Shown: positions 45,197 to 53,586 of the stretch, piece by piece | Layout: each line of letters starts with the position of its first letter | Position numbering within the stretch: the stretch's first letter is position 1 | Source: Sporocytophaga myxococcoides DSM 11118 | GTDB lineage: Bacteria > Bacteroidota > Bacteroidia > Cytophagales > Cytophagaceae | Length of the DNA: 64,000 nt | Reading direction: 5' to 3' | NCBI RefSeq assembly: GCF_000426725.1 | Contig: NZ_AUFX01000009.1 | Span: 1 to 64,000 of the forward strand | The notes under the pieces: generated by a model | Seen by the model: only the letters and a program-made list of their open reading frames with translations | What the model was told of the DNA's origin: nothing | Database searches by the model: none | Program-made: the position numbers and the translations under genes

Positions 45197-47851
45197 TTAT
45201 TGTACAGAAAGCTTAAATACTTTAATTCCATTCGGGTTGTGAATGTTCAATATATATAATCCGGTTTTCAATGAAGTTATATCTACTTGTCCATTCTTTA
45301 AAGGAAGCTCGCCTGCGAAAATCCCTGAAGATGAATAAGCCTCTACTTTATATACATCTTCCATTCCGAAAACAGAGATTACATTTCCTGATACTGGATT
45401 TGGATATACTCCTGCTGATAGATGCATTTCAGAGAAGATACTTTCCTCCTCAACACCTTCTCTAGCACCACCAATCTGATAGAAATACATAATATAAGCT
45501 TCTCCTGCTGTTCCATTATTGGTAACATCTCCCAAAATCACATTGTCACCATTGATTGCTACATCTATTGAATTATAGTTTACAACTCCTCCAACAGAAA
45601 ATGCCCCTGTCTTGGTCCAATTGCTATATCTTTCATAGCGGTAAACTTTTCCCTCCAACGGAGATCCTACTAATAAACGTGTGCCATCTAAAGCAACATC
45701 ATCTCCAAATGATAACCCGGCCGTACTTTCATTTAATACTTGCTCTGAAGCCCAGGTTTGGTTAGTTCTTTTGAATATGGTAACATAACTCTGATTGGTA
45801 GAGAATTTTTTATGAGAAACGGCAAGATAATCAGCACCCATAGAAACATATTGTCCAAAAATCTGATTTAGGCCAAAGCTTGCAGGAATTAGTTTTTGTG
45901 AATAATAAAATGACCCACTATTTAATTTATATATATAGACAGCCCCTGCGTCAGTTCCATTGGCATTATCGTCCCCTTGAGCTCCTATTGCCAGATAATC
46001 ACCTTTAAGGCTAAGCGATGCTCCAAAGCCTTGATAAGAACTAAAAGATGCAGGAAGAATTTTCTGTATAAAGTTCCAATAACTACCATTCCAGTTAAAA
46101 ATATATACAGCACCACTTTCACTTCCTTGTGAATCATCTCCTGTTGCGCTTACAGCCAAATAGTTTCCATCAGTTGCCACAACATCTCCAAAATAATTAT
46201 TAGCAACTTCATCCGGAGCCGAAACAAATATATAAGGCGCATCTTCAATCTTAACTCCTGAAGAAGATAAAATTTGATAGGTATGAACAATACCTTTGTT
46301 GTTATTAATTCCTTTGGCTCCTATAGCAGCAAAGTTACTGCTTAAGGCTACACTGCTACCATAATATTCATTAACGTCAGAAATAGCACTATAGAATTTT
46401 TTCTCAAAATACCATTGACCGTTGATCTTTTTCAGCAAGGAAACAGCACCGGCATTAACATCTGCGTCATCTGATCCAGGATGACTAACCAAAGCATAAT
46501 TGCCATGGATGGCAACTTTAGAACCTGTTTCATCTCCTAATTCAGGGAATACATTTGCAGATATTCTCGATCCGTTTGATCCATTCACAACAGGAGCGTT
46601 GAGATCATACACATACACCGCTCCGGATGCATTTTTTCTGTCGCATGGTGTTGTGCCTGAATCAAAATTGGTACGATCTGTAAAGTCTCCTATAAATATC
46701 TGAGAGCCAGAAAGTGCTACAGAACTTCCCCATGAAGACATTATATTATCATATTCAGAAGGGGACTCCAGTATATCTGTTTGTCTATATTGCCCATCAA
46801 TATAGTTCAGCAAAACTACCCTTGTGCGCGTTGTCGCCTGGTAACCTTTAGAAACAGAAATGGCTATTGAGGAATTTTCCTTTATATATAAATCCTCAAT
46901 ATATGGGTTTTGGTCAATTACGGCAGAAGTATCTATTCTATAAGTTAAGCCTAATGGAAACCTGATATCGGAAACGCTTTCCACTGCATTATAACCTAGC
47001 TTTGCCACTCTTATGTATGCAGAGCTGGTGCCTGAGGAAAAATTTGTAGCTGCACTAAATACAATTGAATTGCCATTCACAAAAGCAAGTCCGGCCAACA
47101 CCTGAGTTCCTGTTGGAATAAGTGAAGAACTATTTATCTCTGTAAACAAATTGCCATCAATTCTGAAAAGTCTTACAGCATTTCCATTCTGGATAACAAC
47201 GATGTTATTATCTGTAATACCCTGAATTTCTCCAGCAGCATTGCCAATATTTAAAGCAGTTGCATAGGATACACTTGAACCGGAAACGTTATAAAGATTA
47301 AGCAGTGACTGTGCGCTATTATAAACCACTATTTTACTTCCGTTCGTAGCTACTCCAGCCCCGGTAAACTCTCCACTGTTTATAGGAGAAGGAGCAAAAA
47401 CTTTTGCGATCCTCGTAAAATTGGAACTTTCATTTGGTCTGGAGTAAACATAAAATGCCCCTGATCTTGTAACAGTAGCCGAATAATCTTCTCTTTCAGC
47501 AGAAAGAACAAGGATATTATTTTTATAGGAAAATTTCCTTCCCAGTTTATTTTCAAAAGAAGTATTATAGTCCGGCAAAAGTGATTGACTCAATGTCCAG
47601 TTAGCTCCGTTTTGCTTGTATATGTGCATAGCTCCATAACCAATATTACACCCCCTGCTAACATTAGTGGTCTTATGTTCCGGATCAGACACAAACAGTG
47701 AATTTCCTGAATGAAGAGAATTCCATCCAAAAAAAGCAGCTTTCTGCAAGTCACCTGGATATATTTTTTGCTTGGGGACCAGAGCAAAAACATCTTGAAA
47801 GGTAAAGCTTAACCATAGCATGGTCAGCAAAGAAATAGTTGTTTTTTTCAT
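45197..47851 (-). CDS. Secreted T9SS type A protein with FG-GAP/integrin-like repeats
   Basis: This 884-residue exported protein starts at the ATG at 47851, which opens a signal peptide (MKKTTISLLTMLWLSFTFQDVFA); the upstream ATG at 47887 lacks one. It has about twelve repeats with variants of LGAVYVYKLNSGSFYYSQKLIPASF and FGxxVAxxGxxLxVGxxGDD, typical of FG-GAP beta-propeller surface proteins. DDSQGSESGAVYIF, DDNANGTDAGAVYIY and DDADVNAGAVSLL are three of the repeats. The C-terminus (GVYPNPVSGNVISVFGMEDVYKVEAYSS ... YILNIHNPNG) is a T9SS type A sorting domain. No catalytic motif is seen. Confidence 0.85.
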   Translation of the reverse strand: MKKTTISLLTMLWLSFTFQDVFALVPKQKIYPGDLQKAAFFGWNSLHSGNSLFVSDPEHKTTNVSRGCNIGYGAMHIYKQNGANWTLSQSLLPDYNTSFENKLGRKFSYKNNILVLSAEREDYSATVTRSGAFYVYSRPNESSNFTRIAKVFAPSPINSGEFTGAGVATNGSKIVVYNSAQSLLNLYNVSGSSVSYATALNIGNAAGEIQGITDNNIVVIQNGNAVRLFRIDGNLFTEINSSSLIPTGTQVLAGLAFVNGNSIVFSAATNFSSGTSSAYIRVAKLGYNAVESVSDIRFPLGLTYRIDTSAVIDQNPYIEDLYIKENSSIAISVSKGYQATTRTRVVLLNYIDGQYRQTDILESPSEYDNIMSSWGSSVALSGSQIFIGDFTDRTNFDSGTTPCDRKNASGAVYVYDLNAPVVNGSNGSRISANVFPELGDETGSKVAIHGNYALVSHPGSDDADVNAGAVSLLKKINGQWYFEKKFYSAISDVNEYYGSSVALSSNFAAIGAKGINNNKGIVHTYQILSSSGVKIEDAPYIFVSAPDEVANNYFGDVVATDGNYLAVSATGDDSQGSESGAVYIFNWNGSYWNFIQKILPASFSSYQGFGASLSLKGDYLAIGAQGDDNANGTDAGAVYIYKLNSGSFYYSQKLIPASFGLNQIFGQYVSMGADYLAVSHKKFSTNQSYVTIFKRTNQTWASEQVLNESTAGLSFGDDVALDGTRLLVGSPLEGKVYRYERYSNWTKTGAFSVGGVVNYNSIDVAINGDNVILGDVTNNGTAGEAYIMYFYQIGGAREGVEEESIFSEMHLSAGVYPNPVSGNVISVFGMEDVYKVEAYSSSGIFAGELPLKNGQVDITSLKTGLYILNIHNPNGIKVFKLSVQ

Positions 47852-48025
47852 TATGTGTTGTTTTTTTAGGTTGATTGATGTAGCCACTGAATATCTGCAG
47901 CTATCCGAGGGGCAACCTAAAGATTAATGAAAAATGAGTCAATTTCACAAGCAGTTTATAAACAGTCAATTTGAGTTAACCAAAACTACTTATTGATCCA
48001 GATATGAAGGCAAGTGGTAGCACCC

Positions 48026-48076
48026 AAAAAAATAAGGTGTTAAAATAAAAGATTTACATTCATTTATTTTAACACC
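48026..48076 (-). terminator. AT-rich intrinsic terminator of the 48100 gene
   Basis: A 14-bp perfect stem (GGTGTTAAAATAAA 48036-48049 / TTTATTTTAACACC 48063-48076) has a 13-nt loop. On the minus strand it is followed by a T tract (TTATTTTTTTGGG). It lies 24 bp past the stop. Confidence 0.65.
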
Positions 48077-48099
48077 AATTAAACGCACTTAAAAAAGGT

Positions 48100-48639
48100 C
48101 TACTCGAGTATCTCTTCAATAGATTCCATCTTCTCGTCAGTATATTTACCGCTTAAAGACAGAACAATATTACCTTCCGGATCAAGGACAAAAAAATAAG
48201 GAACGTCTTTATCCTTCAATTGCAGAGGATCTTTATAATTATCCATATCACCTTTGTAAAAAACTACGTGCTGATGAAGTCTCTTATCCAATGATTCTTT
48301 TGCCTTTTTCATGGCTGTTGCTGCAGCAGCTTTATTTAATCCGGTAAACATCGGCACAAAATACATATTCACATCATATTCAGGAATCAGAACATTCGTC
48401 TTCTTGGTTCCAGGACGAAAAGTATTCATCATAGGATCCATCCAGCTTGTAAGATCCTCTTCTGCCTTTTTGGAAAAAGCAATACCTACTAATGTATACT
48501 TACCTTTGCTGGTTGCTGGTAAGGTTACAGCTTTACCCTCTACAGTTATACCGGATAATTCAGGAAAAGCTTTATTTTTCTGAGCGAAAGAACAAAGAGC
48601 GAAACATATCGCCAATATTGTCAACAAAGGCCTATTCAT
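48100..48639 (-). CDS. Exported thioredoxin-fold-like protein lacking CxxC
   Basis: This 179-residue protein starts at the ATG at 48639, which opens a signal peptide (MNRPLLTILAICFALCSFAQ); the upstream TTG at 48660 is not preferred. The mature part (LSGITVEGKAVTLPATSKGKYTLVGIAFSKKAEEDLTSWM ... DVPYFFVLDPEGNIVLSLSGKYTDEKMESIEEIL) resembles a thioredoxin/AhpC-like fold with the C-terminal FVLDPEGNI strand but no redox CxxC. It is likely a structural or metal-handling protein, or a degenerate thioredoxin. It has no operon partner. Confidence 0.65.
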   Translation of the reverse strand: MNRPLLTILAICFALCSFAQKNKAFPELSGITVEGKAVTLPATSKGKYTLVGIAFSKKAEEDLTSWMDPMMNTFRPGTKKTNVLIPEYDVNMYFVPMFTGLNKAAAATAMKKAKESLDKRLHQHVVFYKGDMDNYKDPLQLKDKDVPYFFVLDPEGNIVLSLSGKYTDEKMESIEEILE

Positions 48640-48754
48640 ATATTTATTATTTTGTATCAAATTTAGAATTTTTTGGACAAGAATAACAAGAGAACGATCA
48701 TATGTTCACAGATGTTGAATTTTAAAGGTGGTATTTATTAAAAGTTGTAAGATT

Positions 48755-49135
48755 ATGATTCGAGGAGGAGAAGGTTCAAGATTAGTTCCCGCCGGGGATT
48801 TGATAGGAACCAAAGTAAAAAATTTTGAAAATGAGGACCTGGGCCGCATTAAAGATGTTATTATTGATATGGAATATGGAGCGGCCTCTTATGCGATACT
48901 AACACACGGAGGCTTCCTCGGTATGGGCGAAAAGTTGTATGCAGTCCCTTTTCAGGCCCTTGAACTGAATTCTGAGAGAGATTCTTTAATGCTTGATGTA
49001 TCGATGCAAAGATTGCATGATGCCCCAGGATTCGTGACAGAAAATTGGCCTGAAACGCCTAGTTATGAATACCTTACCGATGTCTATAACTATTTTGGTT
49101 ATGAACTTTACTGGCTGGAACCCAGAGAAAAATAA
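48755..49135 (+). CDS. PRC-barrel domain protein
   Basis: I use the ATG at 48755 (MIRGGEGSRLVPAGDLIGTKVKNF); an upstream in-frame GTG at 48728 adds nine non-homologous residues. The 126-residue protein has a PRC-barrel domain (residues about 10-85): GTKVKNFENEDLGRIKDVIIDMEYGAASYAILTHGGFLGMGEKLYAVPF is the family's YxxxGxxxGxVxDxxxD and P(A/F) pattern. PRC barrels occur in photosynthetic reaction centres, RimM and stress-associated small proteins. The exact role here is unknown. Cytoplasmic. Confidence 0.85.
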   Translation: MIRGGEGSRLVPAGDLIGTKVKNFENEDLGRIKDVIIDMEYGAASYAILTHGGFLGMGEKLYAVPFQALELNSERDSLMLDVSMQRLHDAPGFVTENWPETPSYEYLTDVYNYFGYELYWLEPREK

Positions 49136-49147
49136 AAATTTGTGAAT

Positions 49148-49176
49148 AACCGGAGAACCAAGTTTTCCGGTTTTTT
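49148..49176 (+). terminator. Intrinsic terminator after the PRC-barrel gene
   Basis: AACCGGAGAA (49148-49157) pairs with TTTTCCGGTT (49163-49172), with one G-U pair, and continues into TTTT. It lies 12 bp past the stop. Confidence 0.75.
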
Positions 49177-49188
49177 CCATTATTAATG

Positions 49189-49196
49189 TATCTTTG
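49189..49196 (+). promoter_or_regulatory. Candidate -7 element for the DUF3127-arfB-FKBP unit
   Basis: TATCTTTG is a full match to TAnnTTTG, 14 nt upstream of the DUF3127 ATG. It follows directly after the terminator. No strong TTG is found at -33 (TTTTCC is present instead). Confidence 0.35.
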
Positions 49197-49210
49197 GCAA
49201 AATTTTAATT

Positions 49211-49573
49211 ATGGCGTTAGAATTAACAGGAAAAGTTGTTAAAATCCTTCCGGAACAAACCGGTTCTGGGAAAAACGGAAATTGGGTAAAACAAGAATTT
49301 GTAATTGAGACTACCAACGAGCAATATCCTAAGAAGGTTTGCTGCTCGGCCTGGGGTGACAAAGCAGGGATTGTAAAAAATCTTAAATCCGGAGATGAAG
49401 TGAAAGTTGGCATCAACATTGAGTCCAGGGAATATAATGAGCGTTGGTATACAGATGTAAGGGCCTGGAAAATAGACACTGTAGGTGGTGGTGGTCAATC
49501 TTCAGATGAGCCATCAGGAGGTTATGCATTTGGTGCAGATTCTGGGGAATCCGCAGATGACCTACCTTTTTAA
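49211..49573 (+). CDS. DUF3127-family OB-fold-like protein with SSB-like acidic tip
   Basis: This is a 120-residue DUF3127 protein, a family common in Bacteroidota. The N-terminal 85 residues are beta-rich and SSB/OB-fold-like (LELTGKVVKILPEQTGSGKNGNWVKQEFVIETTNEQYPKKVCCSAWGDKA ... GDEVKVGINIESREYNERWYTDVRAWKID). A Gly/Ser-rich linker leads to the end ADDLPF, which resembles the DDxPF tip with which SSB recruits partner proteins. It may therefore bind single-stranded nucleic acid or docking partners. It is followed 9 bp later by arfB. Confidence 0.75.
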   Translation: MALELTGKVVKILPEQTGSGKNGNWVKQEFVIETTNEQYPKKVCCSAWGDKAGIVKNLKSGDEVKVGINIESREYNERWYTDVRAWKIDTVGGGGQSSDEPSGGYAFGADSGESADDLPF

Positions 49574-49582
49574 AACGATAAA

Positions 49583-49996
49583 ATGATTACGGAAAAAATC
49601 AGTAATCTGCTTCGTGAAGTTACCTTTCATGCTAGCAGAAGCAGCGGCCCAGGAGGACAAAATGTCAATAAAGTCAACTCCAAAATCGAATTGATTTTTT
49701 CCGTAACCCATTCATCTCATTTTACAGAGGAAGAAAAACAGTTACTTTTTAAAAAACTTGGCCACAAAATTAATTCCGAAGGAGAGCTAAGAGTGGTTGC
49801 ACAAGCGGAAAGAACTCAGACAGGTAACAAAAGACTGGCTGAAGTAAAATTTATTCAACTTATTGAAAATGCTTTAAAAAAGCCCAAGAAGCGAATAAAC
49901 ACCAAGCCTACACTCTCCTCTGTTGCTGACCGAAAGAATCTGAAGAAAAAACTTTCCGAAAAGAAATCACTCCGGAGAACAAAATTCTTTGATTAA
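49583..49996 (+). CDS. arfB: Alternative ribosome-rescue factor B (peptidyl-tRNA hydrolase ArfB)
   Basis: This 137-residue protein has the GGQ-containing catalytic loop SSGPGGQNVNKVNSKIEL at about residue 20-37. It has the basic C-terminal tail of the ArfB/YaeJ and ICT1 family (KPKKRINTKPTLSSVADRKNLKKKLSEKKSLRRTKF). The tail inserts in the empty mRNA channel of a stalled ribosome, and the GGQ releases the peptide. The length is typical. It is 9 bp after the DUF3127 gene and 31 bp before the FKBP gene, so the three are probably one transcript. Confidence 0.95.
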   Translation: MITEKISNLLREVTFHASRSSGPGGQNVNKVNSKIELIFSVTHSSHFTEEEKQLLFKKLGHKINSEGELRVVAQAERTQTGNKRLAEVKFIQLIENALKKPKKRINTKPTLSSVADRKNLKKKLSEKKSLRRTKFFD

Positions 49997-50027
49997 GCTT
50001 AAATATTAACTTTTTAAACCATTAAAA

Positions 50028-50738
50028 ATGAAACTAGTCAATGTATTTGCTGCGGCAGGATTGGGAATATTAGCCTTGTCTACTCCCTCTTTGGCGCAGA
50101 AAAAATCTAAAAAAGGAATGGAACAACAAACTTTTACATTAAAAACCAAAATCGACACTGTTAGCTATGCTCTTGGTGCCAATATCGCAGAAAATCTTAA
50201 ACAACAAGGTTTTGAAAATTTAAACGTTGATGCGTTTGCTCAGGCATTCAAAGACTTAGCTGCTAAAAAACAGCCTCTTGTGACTTCAGAGCAGGCAAGA
50301 ACTATTTTGAATGAATATTTTGCTCAGCTTCAGCAAGAAAAAGCAAATAAAAACTTGGTTGAAGGACAAAAATTCCTTGAAGAAAACAAGAAGAAGCCAG
50401 GTGTAGTAACATTGCCAAGCGGATTACAATATCAGGTAATCAAAGAAGGTGATGGACCAACCCCTAAAGCTACAGATAAAGTGACTACACACTATCATGG
50501 CACTTTAATAGATGGAACTGTATTTGACAGCTCTGTAGAAAGAGGTCAACCTGCAACTTTCCCTGTAAATGGCGTTATTCAAGGTTGGGTAGAAGCTCTT
50601 CAACTTATGAAAGTAGGTTCAAAATGGAGACTGTTTGTACCTTCTAACCTGGCTTACGGAGAAAGAGGTGCCGGCGAATCTATCGGACCAAACACTGCAC
50701 TGATTTTTGAAGTAGAATTAATTTCTATTAGTCAATAA
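50028..50738 (+). CDS. FKBP-type peptidyl-prolyl cis-trans isomerase, Mip/FkpA-like
   Basis: This is a 236-residue protein. It has a signal peptide (MKLVNVFAAAGLGILALSTPSLAQ), an N-terminal dimerisation region (ISYALGANIAENL-like: VSYALGANIAENLKQQGFENLNVDAFAQAFKDLAAKK) and a C-terminal FKBP domain (about 125-235) with VTTHYHGTLIDGTVFDSS, PVNGVIQGWVEALQLMKVGSKWRLFVPSNLAYGERG and a final beta strand. These are the Mip/FkpA hallmarks. It folds exported proteins in the periplasm. It is the last gene before a terminator. Confidence 0.93.
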   Translation: MKLVNVFAAAGLGILALSTPSLAQKKSKKGMEQQTFTLKTKIDTVSYALGANIAENLKQQGFENLNVDAFAQAFKDLAAKKQPLVTSEQARTILNEYFAQLQQEKANKNLVEGQKFLEENKKKPGVVTLPSGLQYQVIKEGDGPTPKATDKVTTHYHGTLIDGTVFDSSVERGQPATFPVNGVIQGWVEALQLMKVGSKWRLFVPSNLAYGERGAGESIGPNTALIFEVELISISQ

Positions 50739-50745
50739 AAAAATT

Positions 50746-50776
50746 AAATCCCTGCATCCCGCAGGGATTTTTATTT
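50746..50776 (+). terminator. Intrinsic terminator after the FKBP gene
   Basis: A perfect 10-bp stem AAATCCCTGC / GCAGGGATTT (50746-50755, 50761-50770) with an ATCCC loop runs into TTATTTT. Confidence 0.85.
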
Positions 50777-50797
50777 TAAACTTAACTCATCATTATC

Positions 50798-52036
50798 TTG
50801 ACATTTGAAGAACTTAACCTGGATGACGCAGTTCAACAGGCTCTAAAAGACATTGGATTTAAAACCCCCTCTCCTGTTCAGGAACTAGCCATCCCTGCCA
50901 TCCTGGACAATAAAGATGTTATAGCCTGTGCTCAGACAGGTACAGGGAAAACAGCAGCTTATCTGCTTCCTATTATCCATAGAAACCATCTGAATCCACA
51001 CCCCGGTATAGATACATTGATACTTGCTCCTACAAGGGAACTTGCAGTACAAATAGACCAGCAGGTAGACGGATTCAGCTTTTACACATCCGTTAGTAGC
51101 ATTGCCGTCTATGGAGGTAATGACGGAAGTGTCTGGGAACAGCAAAAAAATGCACTGAAACAAGGCTCTCCTATAGTCATTGCTACACCCGGGAGACTTA
51201 TAGCCCATCTTACATCTGCTCAGATCTCCTTTGCTGATCTGAAACATCTGATTCTCGATGAAGCAGATCGTATGCTTGAAATGGGTTTTTATGATGATAT
51301 TGTTAAGATCATCAATTATCTTCCAAGACAAAGACAGAACATACTTTTTTCAGCCACAATGCCTTCTAAAATCAGGCAGTTGGCAGATAAAATATTATTC
51401 AGACCTGTACAGATCAATATAGCAATATCAAAACCGGCTGAAGGGATTGATCAGAGAGCATACATGACTTACGATGGTCAAAAGCTTCCATTAATCAAAG
51501 AACTACTACAAGGAAAGGAGGTTGAGCTTCCATCTATTGTAATTTTCTGCTCTACCAAGCAAAATGTAAAAATACTTGAGAAAGAACTTAAGAAACTAAA
51601 CTTCTCTGTTAAAGGATTTCACTCCGACCTTGAGCAATCTGAACGCGAGCAGATCATGAACCTTTTCAGAAACAGAGAGGTGCAGATTCTGGTAGCTACA
51701 GATATTCTTTCAAGAGGTATAGATATTGAAAATATTAACCTTGTTGTGAACTACGACGTGCCTCATGATGCAGAAGATTATGTACACCGGATAGGCAGAA
51801 CAGCAAGAGCTTCCAGCACAGGTATTGCAATGACCTTTATCAATGAAAAAGAGGTGAGAAAATTCAACAGAATAGAACAACTCATTGAGAAAGAAATACC
51901 CAAATTAGCGCTTCCTGATTTTTTGGGCGAAGGTCCAGCGTATGATGTAAAAGCTAAGCCCAAGTCATCTTCACCAGGCCAAAAGAAAAAGTTCTTTAAA
52001 AAGAAAAAAACAAATAATACCAACAACAAATCATGA
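50798..52036 (+). CDS. DEAD-box RNA helicase (RhlE-type)
   Basis: The protein is 412 residues with all helicase motifs: Q motif FKTPSPVQ (about 22-29), Walker A AQTGTGKT, PTRELA, VIATPGR, DEAD (LDEADRM), SAT, then VATDILSRGIDIE and HRIGRTAR. It ends in a basic tail (SSPGQKKKFFKKKKTNN). The start must be the TTG at 50798: a stop lies at 50783-50785 and the aromatic and Q-motif residues begin only a few codons in. It unwinds RNA in ribosome assembly or decay. It overlaps the following thioredoxin-like gene by 4 bp. Confidence 0.93.
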   Translation: MTFEELNLDDAVQQALKDIGFKTPSPVQELAIPAILDNKDVIACAQTGTGKTAAYLLPIIHRNHLNPHPGIDTLILAPTRELAVQIDQQVDGFSFYTSVSSIAVYGGNDGSVWEQQKNALKQGSPIVIATPGRLIAHLTSAQISFADLKHLILDEADRMLEMGFYDDIVKIINYLPRQRQNILFSATMPSKIRQLADKILFRPVQINIAISKPAEGIDQRAYMTYDGQKLPLIKELLQGKEVELPSIVIFCSTKQNVKILEKELKKLNFSVKGFHSDLEQSEREQIMNLFRNREVQILVATDILSRGIDIENINLVVNYDVPHDAEDYVHRIGRTARASSTGIAMTFINEKEVRKFNRIEQLIEKEIPKLALPDFLGEGPAYDVKAKPKSSSPGQKKKFFKKKKTNNTNNKS

Positions 52037-52524
52037 GACAACTCTTTGTAGTTACTTTCGCAATCCTCTTAACAATTACATTTAGAGGCTATAGTCAGCA
52101 ACAGATTCAGGTTGTAAACTATGATCAATTGGATAAGATAGTAAAAAGTACAAAGGACTCCGTTGTAGTGGTAAACTTTTGGGCTACATACTGCAAACCT
52201 TGCCTTGAAGAACTTCCATATTTTAGCGAAGCCGGAAAGTTGAATAAAAACGAACCTGTTAAGTTTATTTTTGTGTCGATGGATTTTACCTCCAAAAAAG
52301 ATAAAGCTGCAGAAGTATTTAACAAATATAACCTGCCAGGAAAATGTGTATTGCTAAACGAGGATCCAAATATCTGGATCAATAAGTTAAATCCTCAGTG
52401 GGGAGGTGATATCCCTTACACTTTTCTGCAGGATAAAAAAGGAAATCGTACCCATTACCCAAAAACCTTTGCAACTTCTGAAGAACTTATTAATTTGATC
52501 AAAAAAGAATTAATCAAACAATAA
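52033..52524 (+). CDS. Exported TlpA/ResA-like thioredoxin
   Basis: This 163-residue protein has a signal peptide (MRQLFVVTFAILLTITFRGYSQQ) and a thioredoxin fold with the redox motif FWATYCKPCLEELPYF (CKPC, about residue 55). GDIPYTFLQDKKGNRTHYPKTF supplies the cis-Pro strand. It reduces or isomerises disulfides in the periplasm. It overlaps the helicase stop by 4 bp and is 11 bp before the next thioredoxin-family gene, so the two are likely co-translated. Confidence 0.9.
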   Translation: MRQLFVVTFAILLTITFRGYSQQQIQVVNYDQLDKIVKSTKDSVVVVNFWATYCKPCLEELPYFSEAGKLNKNEPVKFIFVSMDFTSKKDKAAEVFNKYNLPGKCVLLNEDPNIWINKLNPQWGGDIPYTFLQDKKGNRTHYPKTFATSEELINLIKKELIKQ

Positions 52525-52535
52525 ACTTATTAGTT

Positions 52536-53138
52536 ATGAAACACATTTTAGCGATCCTGTTTTTATTCACAGTTTCAATATCCATAGCTCAGACCTCTGG
52601 ATATAAACCTGGTGATAAGGCAATCGATTTTTCATTAAAAAATATTGACGGTAAAAACGTTGCTTTAAAAAATTATACTGATGCAAAAGGCTATATAGTG
52701 GTTTTCACATGCAACCACTGTCCTTATGCAAAAGCATATGAAAGCAGAATAGAAGAATTAAATAAGAAATATGCTTCAAAAGGATATCCTGTGATAGCTA
52801 TAAATCCTAACGATCCTGTTGCTTACCCTGAAGACTCTTATGAAAACATGCAAAAGAATGCTGCGGAAAAACATTTTACTTTTCCATACCTTTTTGATGA
52901 AACACAAAATATAGCAAAAACATATGGTGCTCTTAAAACTCCACATGTTTATATTCTTAAAAAGGTAAACAATGAACTTATAGTTAAGTATGTTGGTGCT
53001 ATTGATGACAATTCGGAAAGTGCAAAAGACGTGAAGAAGAAATATGCTGAGAATGCCCTTAACGAATTGCTTCAGGACAAAACAGTTAAAGAGCCTGAAA
53101 CAAAAGCCATAGGATGTGGCATTAAATGGAAAAAATAA
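52536..53138 (+). CDS. Exported thioredoxin/peroxiredoxin-like protein
   Basis: This 200-residue protein has a signal peptide (MKHILAILFLFTVSISIAQ). The redoxin-type fold has FTCNHCPYAKAY (CNHC, about residues 58-61) and the downstream NPNDPVAYPEDSYENMQKNAAEKHFTFPYLFDETQNIAKTYGALKTPHVYILKK. This pattern is a known AhpC/TSA-related family whose members often follow thioredoxin-like genes. It is likely periplasmic redox chemistry. It is 11 bp after the TlpA-like gene. Confidence 0.88.
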   Translation: MKHILAILFLFTVSISIAQTSGYKPGDKAIDFSLKNIDGKNVALKNYTDAKGYIVVFTCNHCPYAKAYESRIEELNKKYASKGYPVIAINPNDPVAYPEDSYENMQKNAAEKHFTFPYLFDETQNIAKTYGALKTPHVYILKKVNNELIVKYVGAIDDNSESAKDVKKKYAENALNELLQDKTVKEPETKAIGCGIKWKK

Positions 53139-53144
53139 CTTTAA

Positions 53145-53183
53145 TAATAAAGAGCCCCGCATTATATGCGGGGTTCTTTATTA
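53145..53183. terminator. Bidirectional intrinsic terminator
   Basis: A long stem TAATAAAGAGCCCCGCA (53145-53161) / TGCGGGGTTCTTTATTA (53167-53183), with one wobble, has a TTATA loop. The right arm overlaps the last codons of the converging small ORF at 53162-53431. Confidence 0.85.
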
Positions 53184-53431
53184 TAGGCTGACCTATACCT
53201 TTTTTTGTTTCTTTCCGGAAGCCTGATTATCTGACCAGTCTCAGTAACTGCATACTTGTTAGGAGGTGTAAGTATAAAATCGTCCTGAATTTCTTCCTCC
53301 CTTATTTTTTCCAGCCTCTTTTCAGGTTGTTCTTCGTAGTCTTTCCTCCGTTTATTATGACCATTACCAGAGTTAAAAATTCCAGATAGTCTTTCAGACA
53401 AATCATGTATTATTTGCTTCCACCCTTTCAT
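53162..53431 (-). CDS. Small basic hypothetical protein
   Basis: I use the ATG at 53431 (MKGWKQIIHDLSERLSGIFN), giving 89 residues; the longer frame starts with a GTG at 53479. The chain is strongly charged (KRRKDYEEQPEKRLEKIREEEIQDD) and has a beta-like C-terminal half (YAVTETGQIIRLPERNKKRYR). There is no signal peptide or known family. Its last seven codons lie inside the terminator stem, which is unusual. It may be real, but the evidence is moderate. Confidence 0.4.
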   Translation of the reverse strand: MKGWKQIIHDLSERLSGIFNSGNGHNKRRKDYEEQPEKRLEKIREEEIQDDFILTPPNKYAVTETGQIIRLPERNKKRYRSAYNKEPRI

Positions 53432-53586
53432 CACAATGCTCTTTAAAAAAGAACAACGATTATTCTTGCCTGGTTTCACTTAAACTTTTTGATAAAAGTA
53501 TTTTTTGTCATAGTTTTTATTCAATTAATCATAGTATCCTTTCTTATATTAGCGATATACTATATTAACCTTTACTAAATATCATT

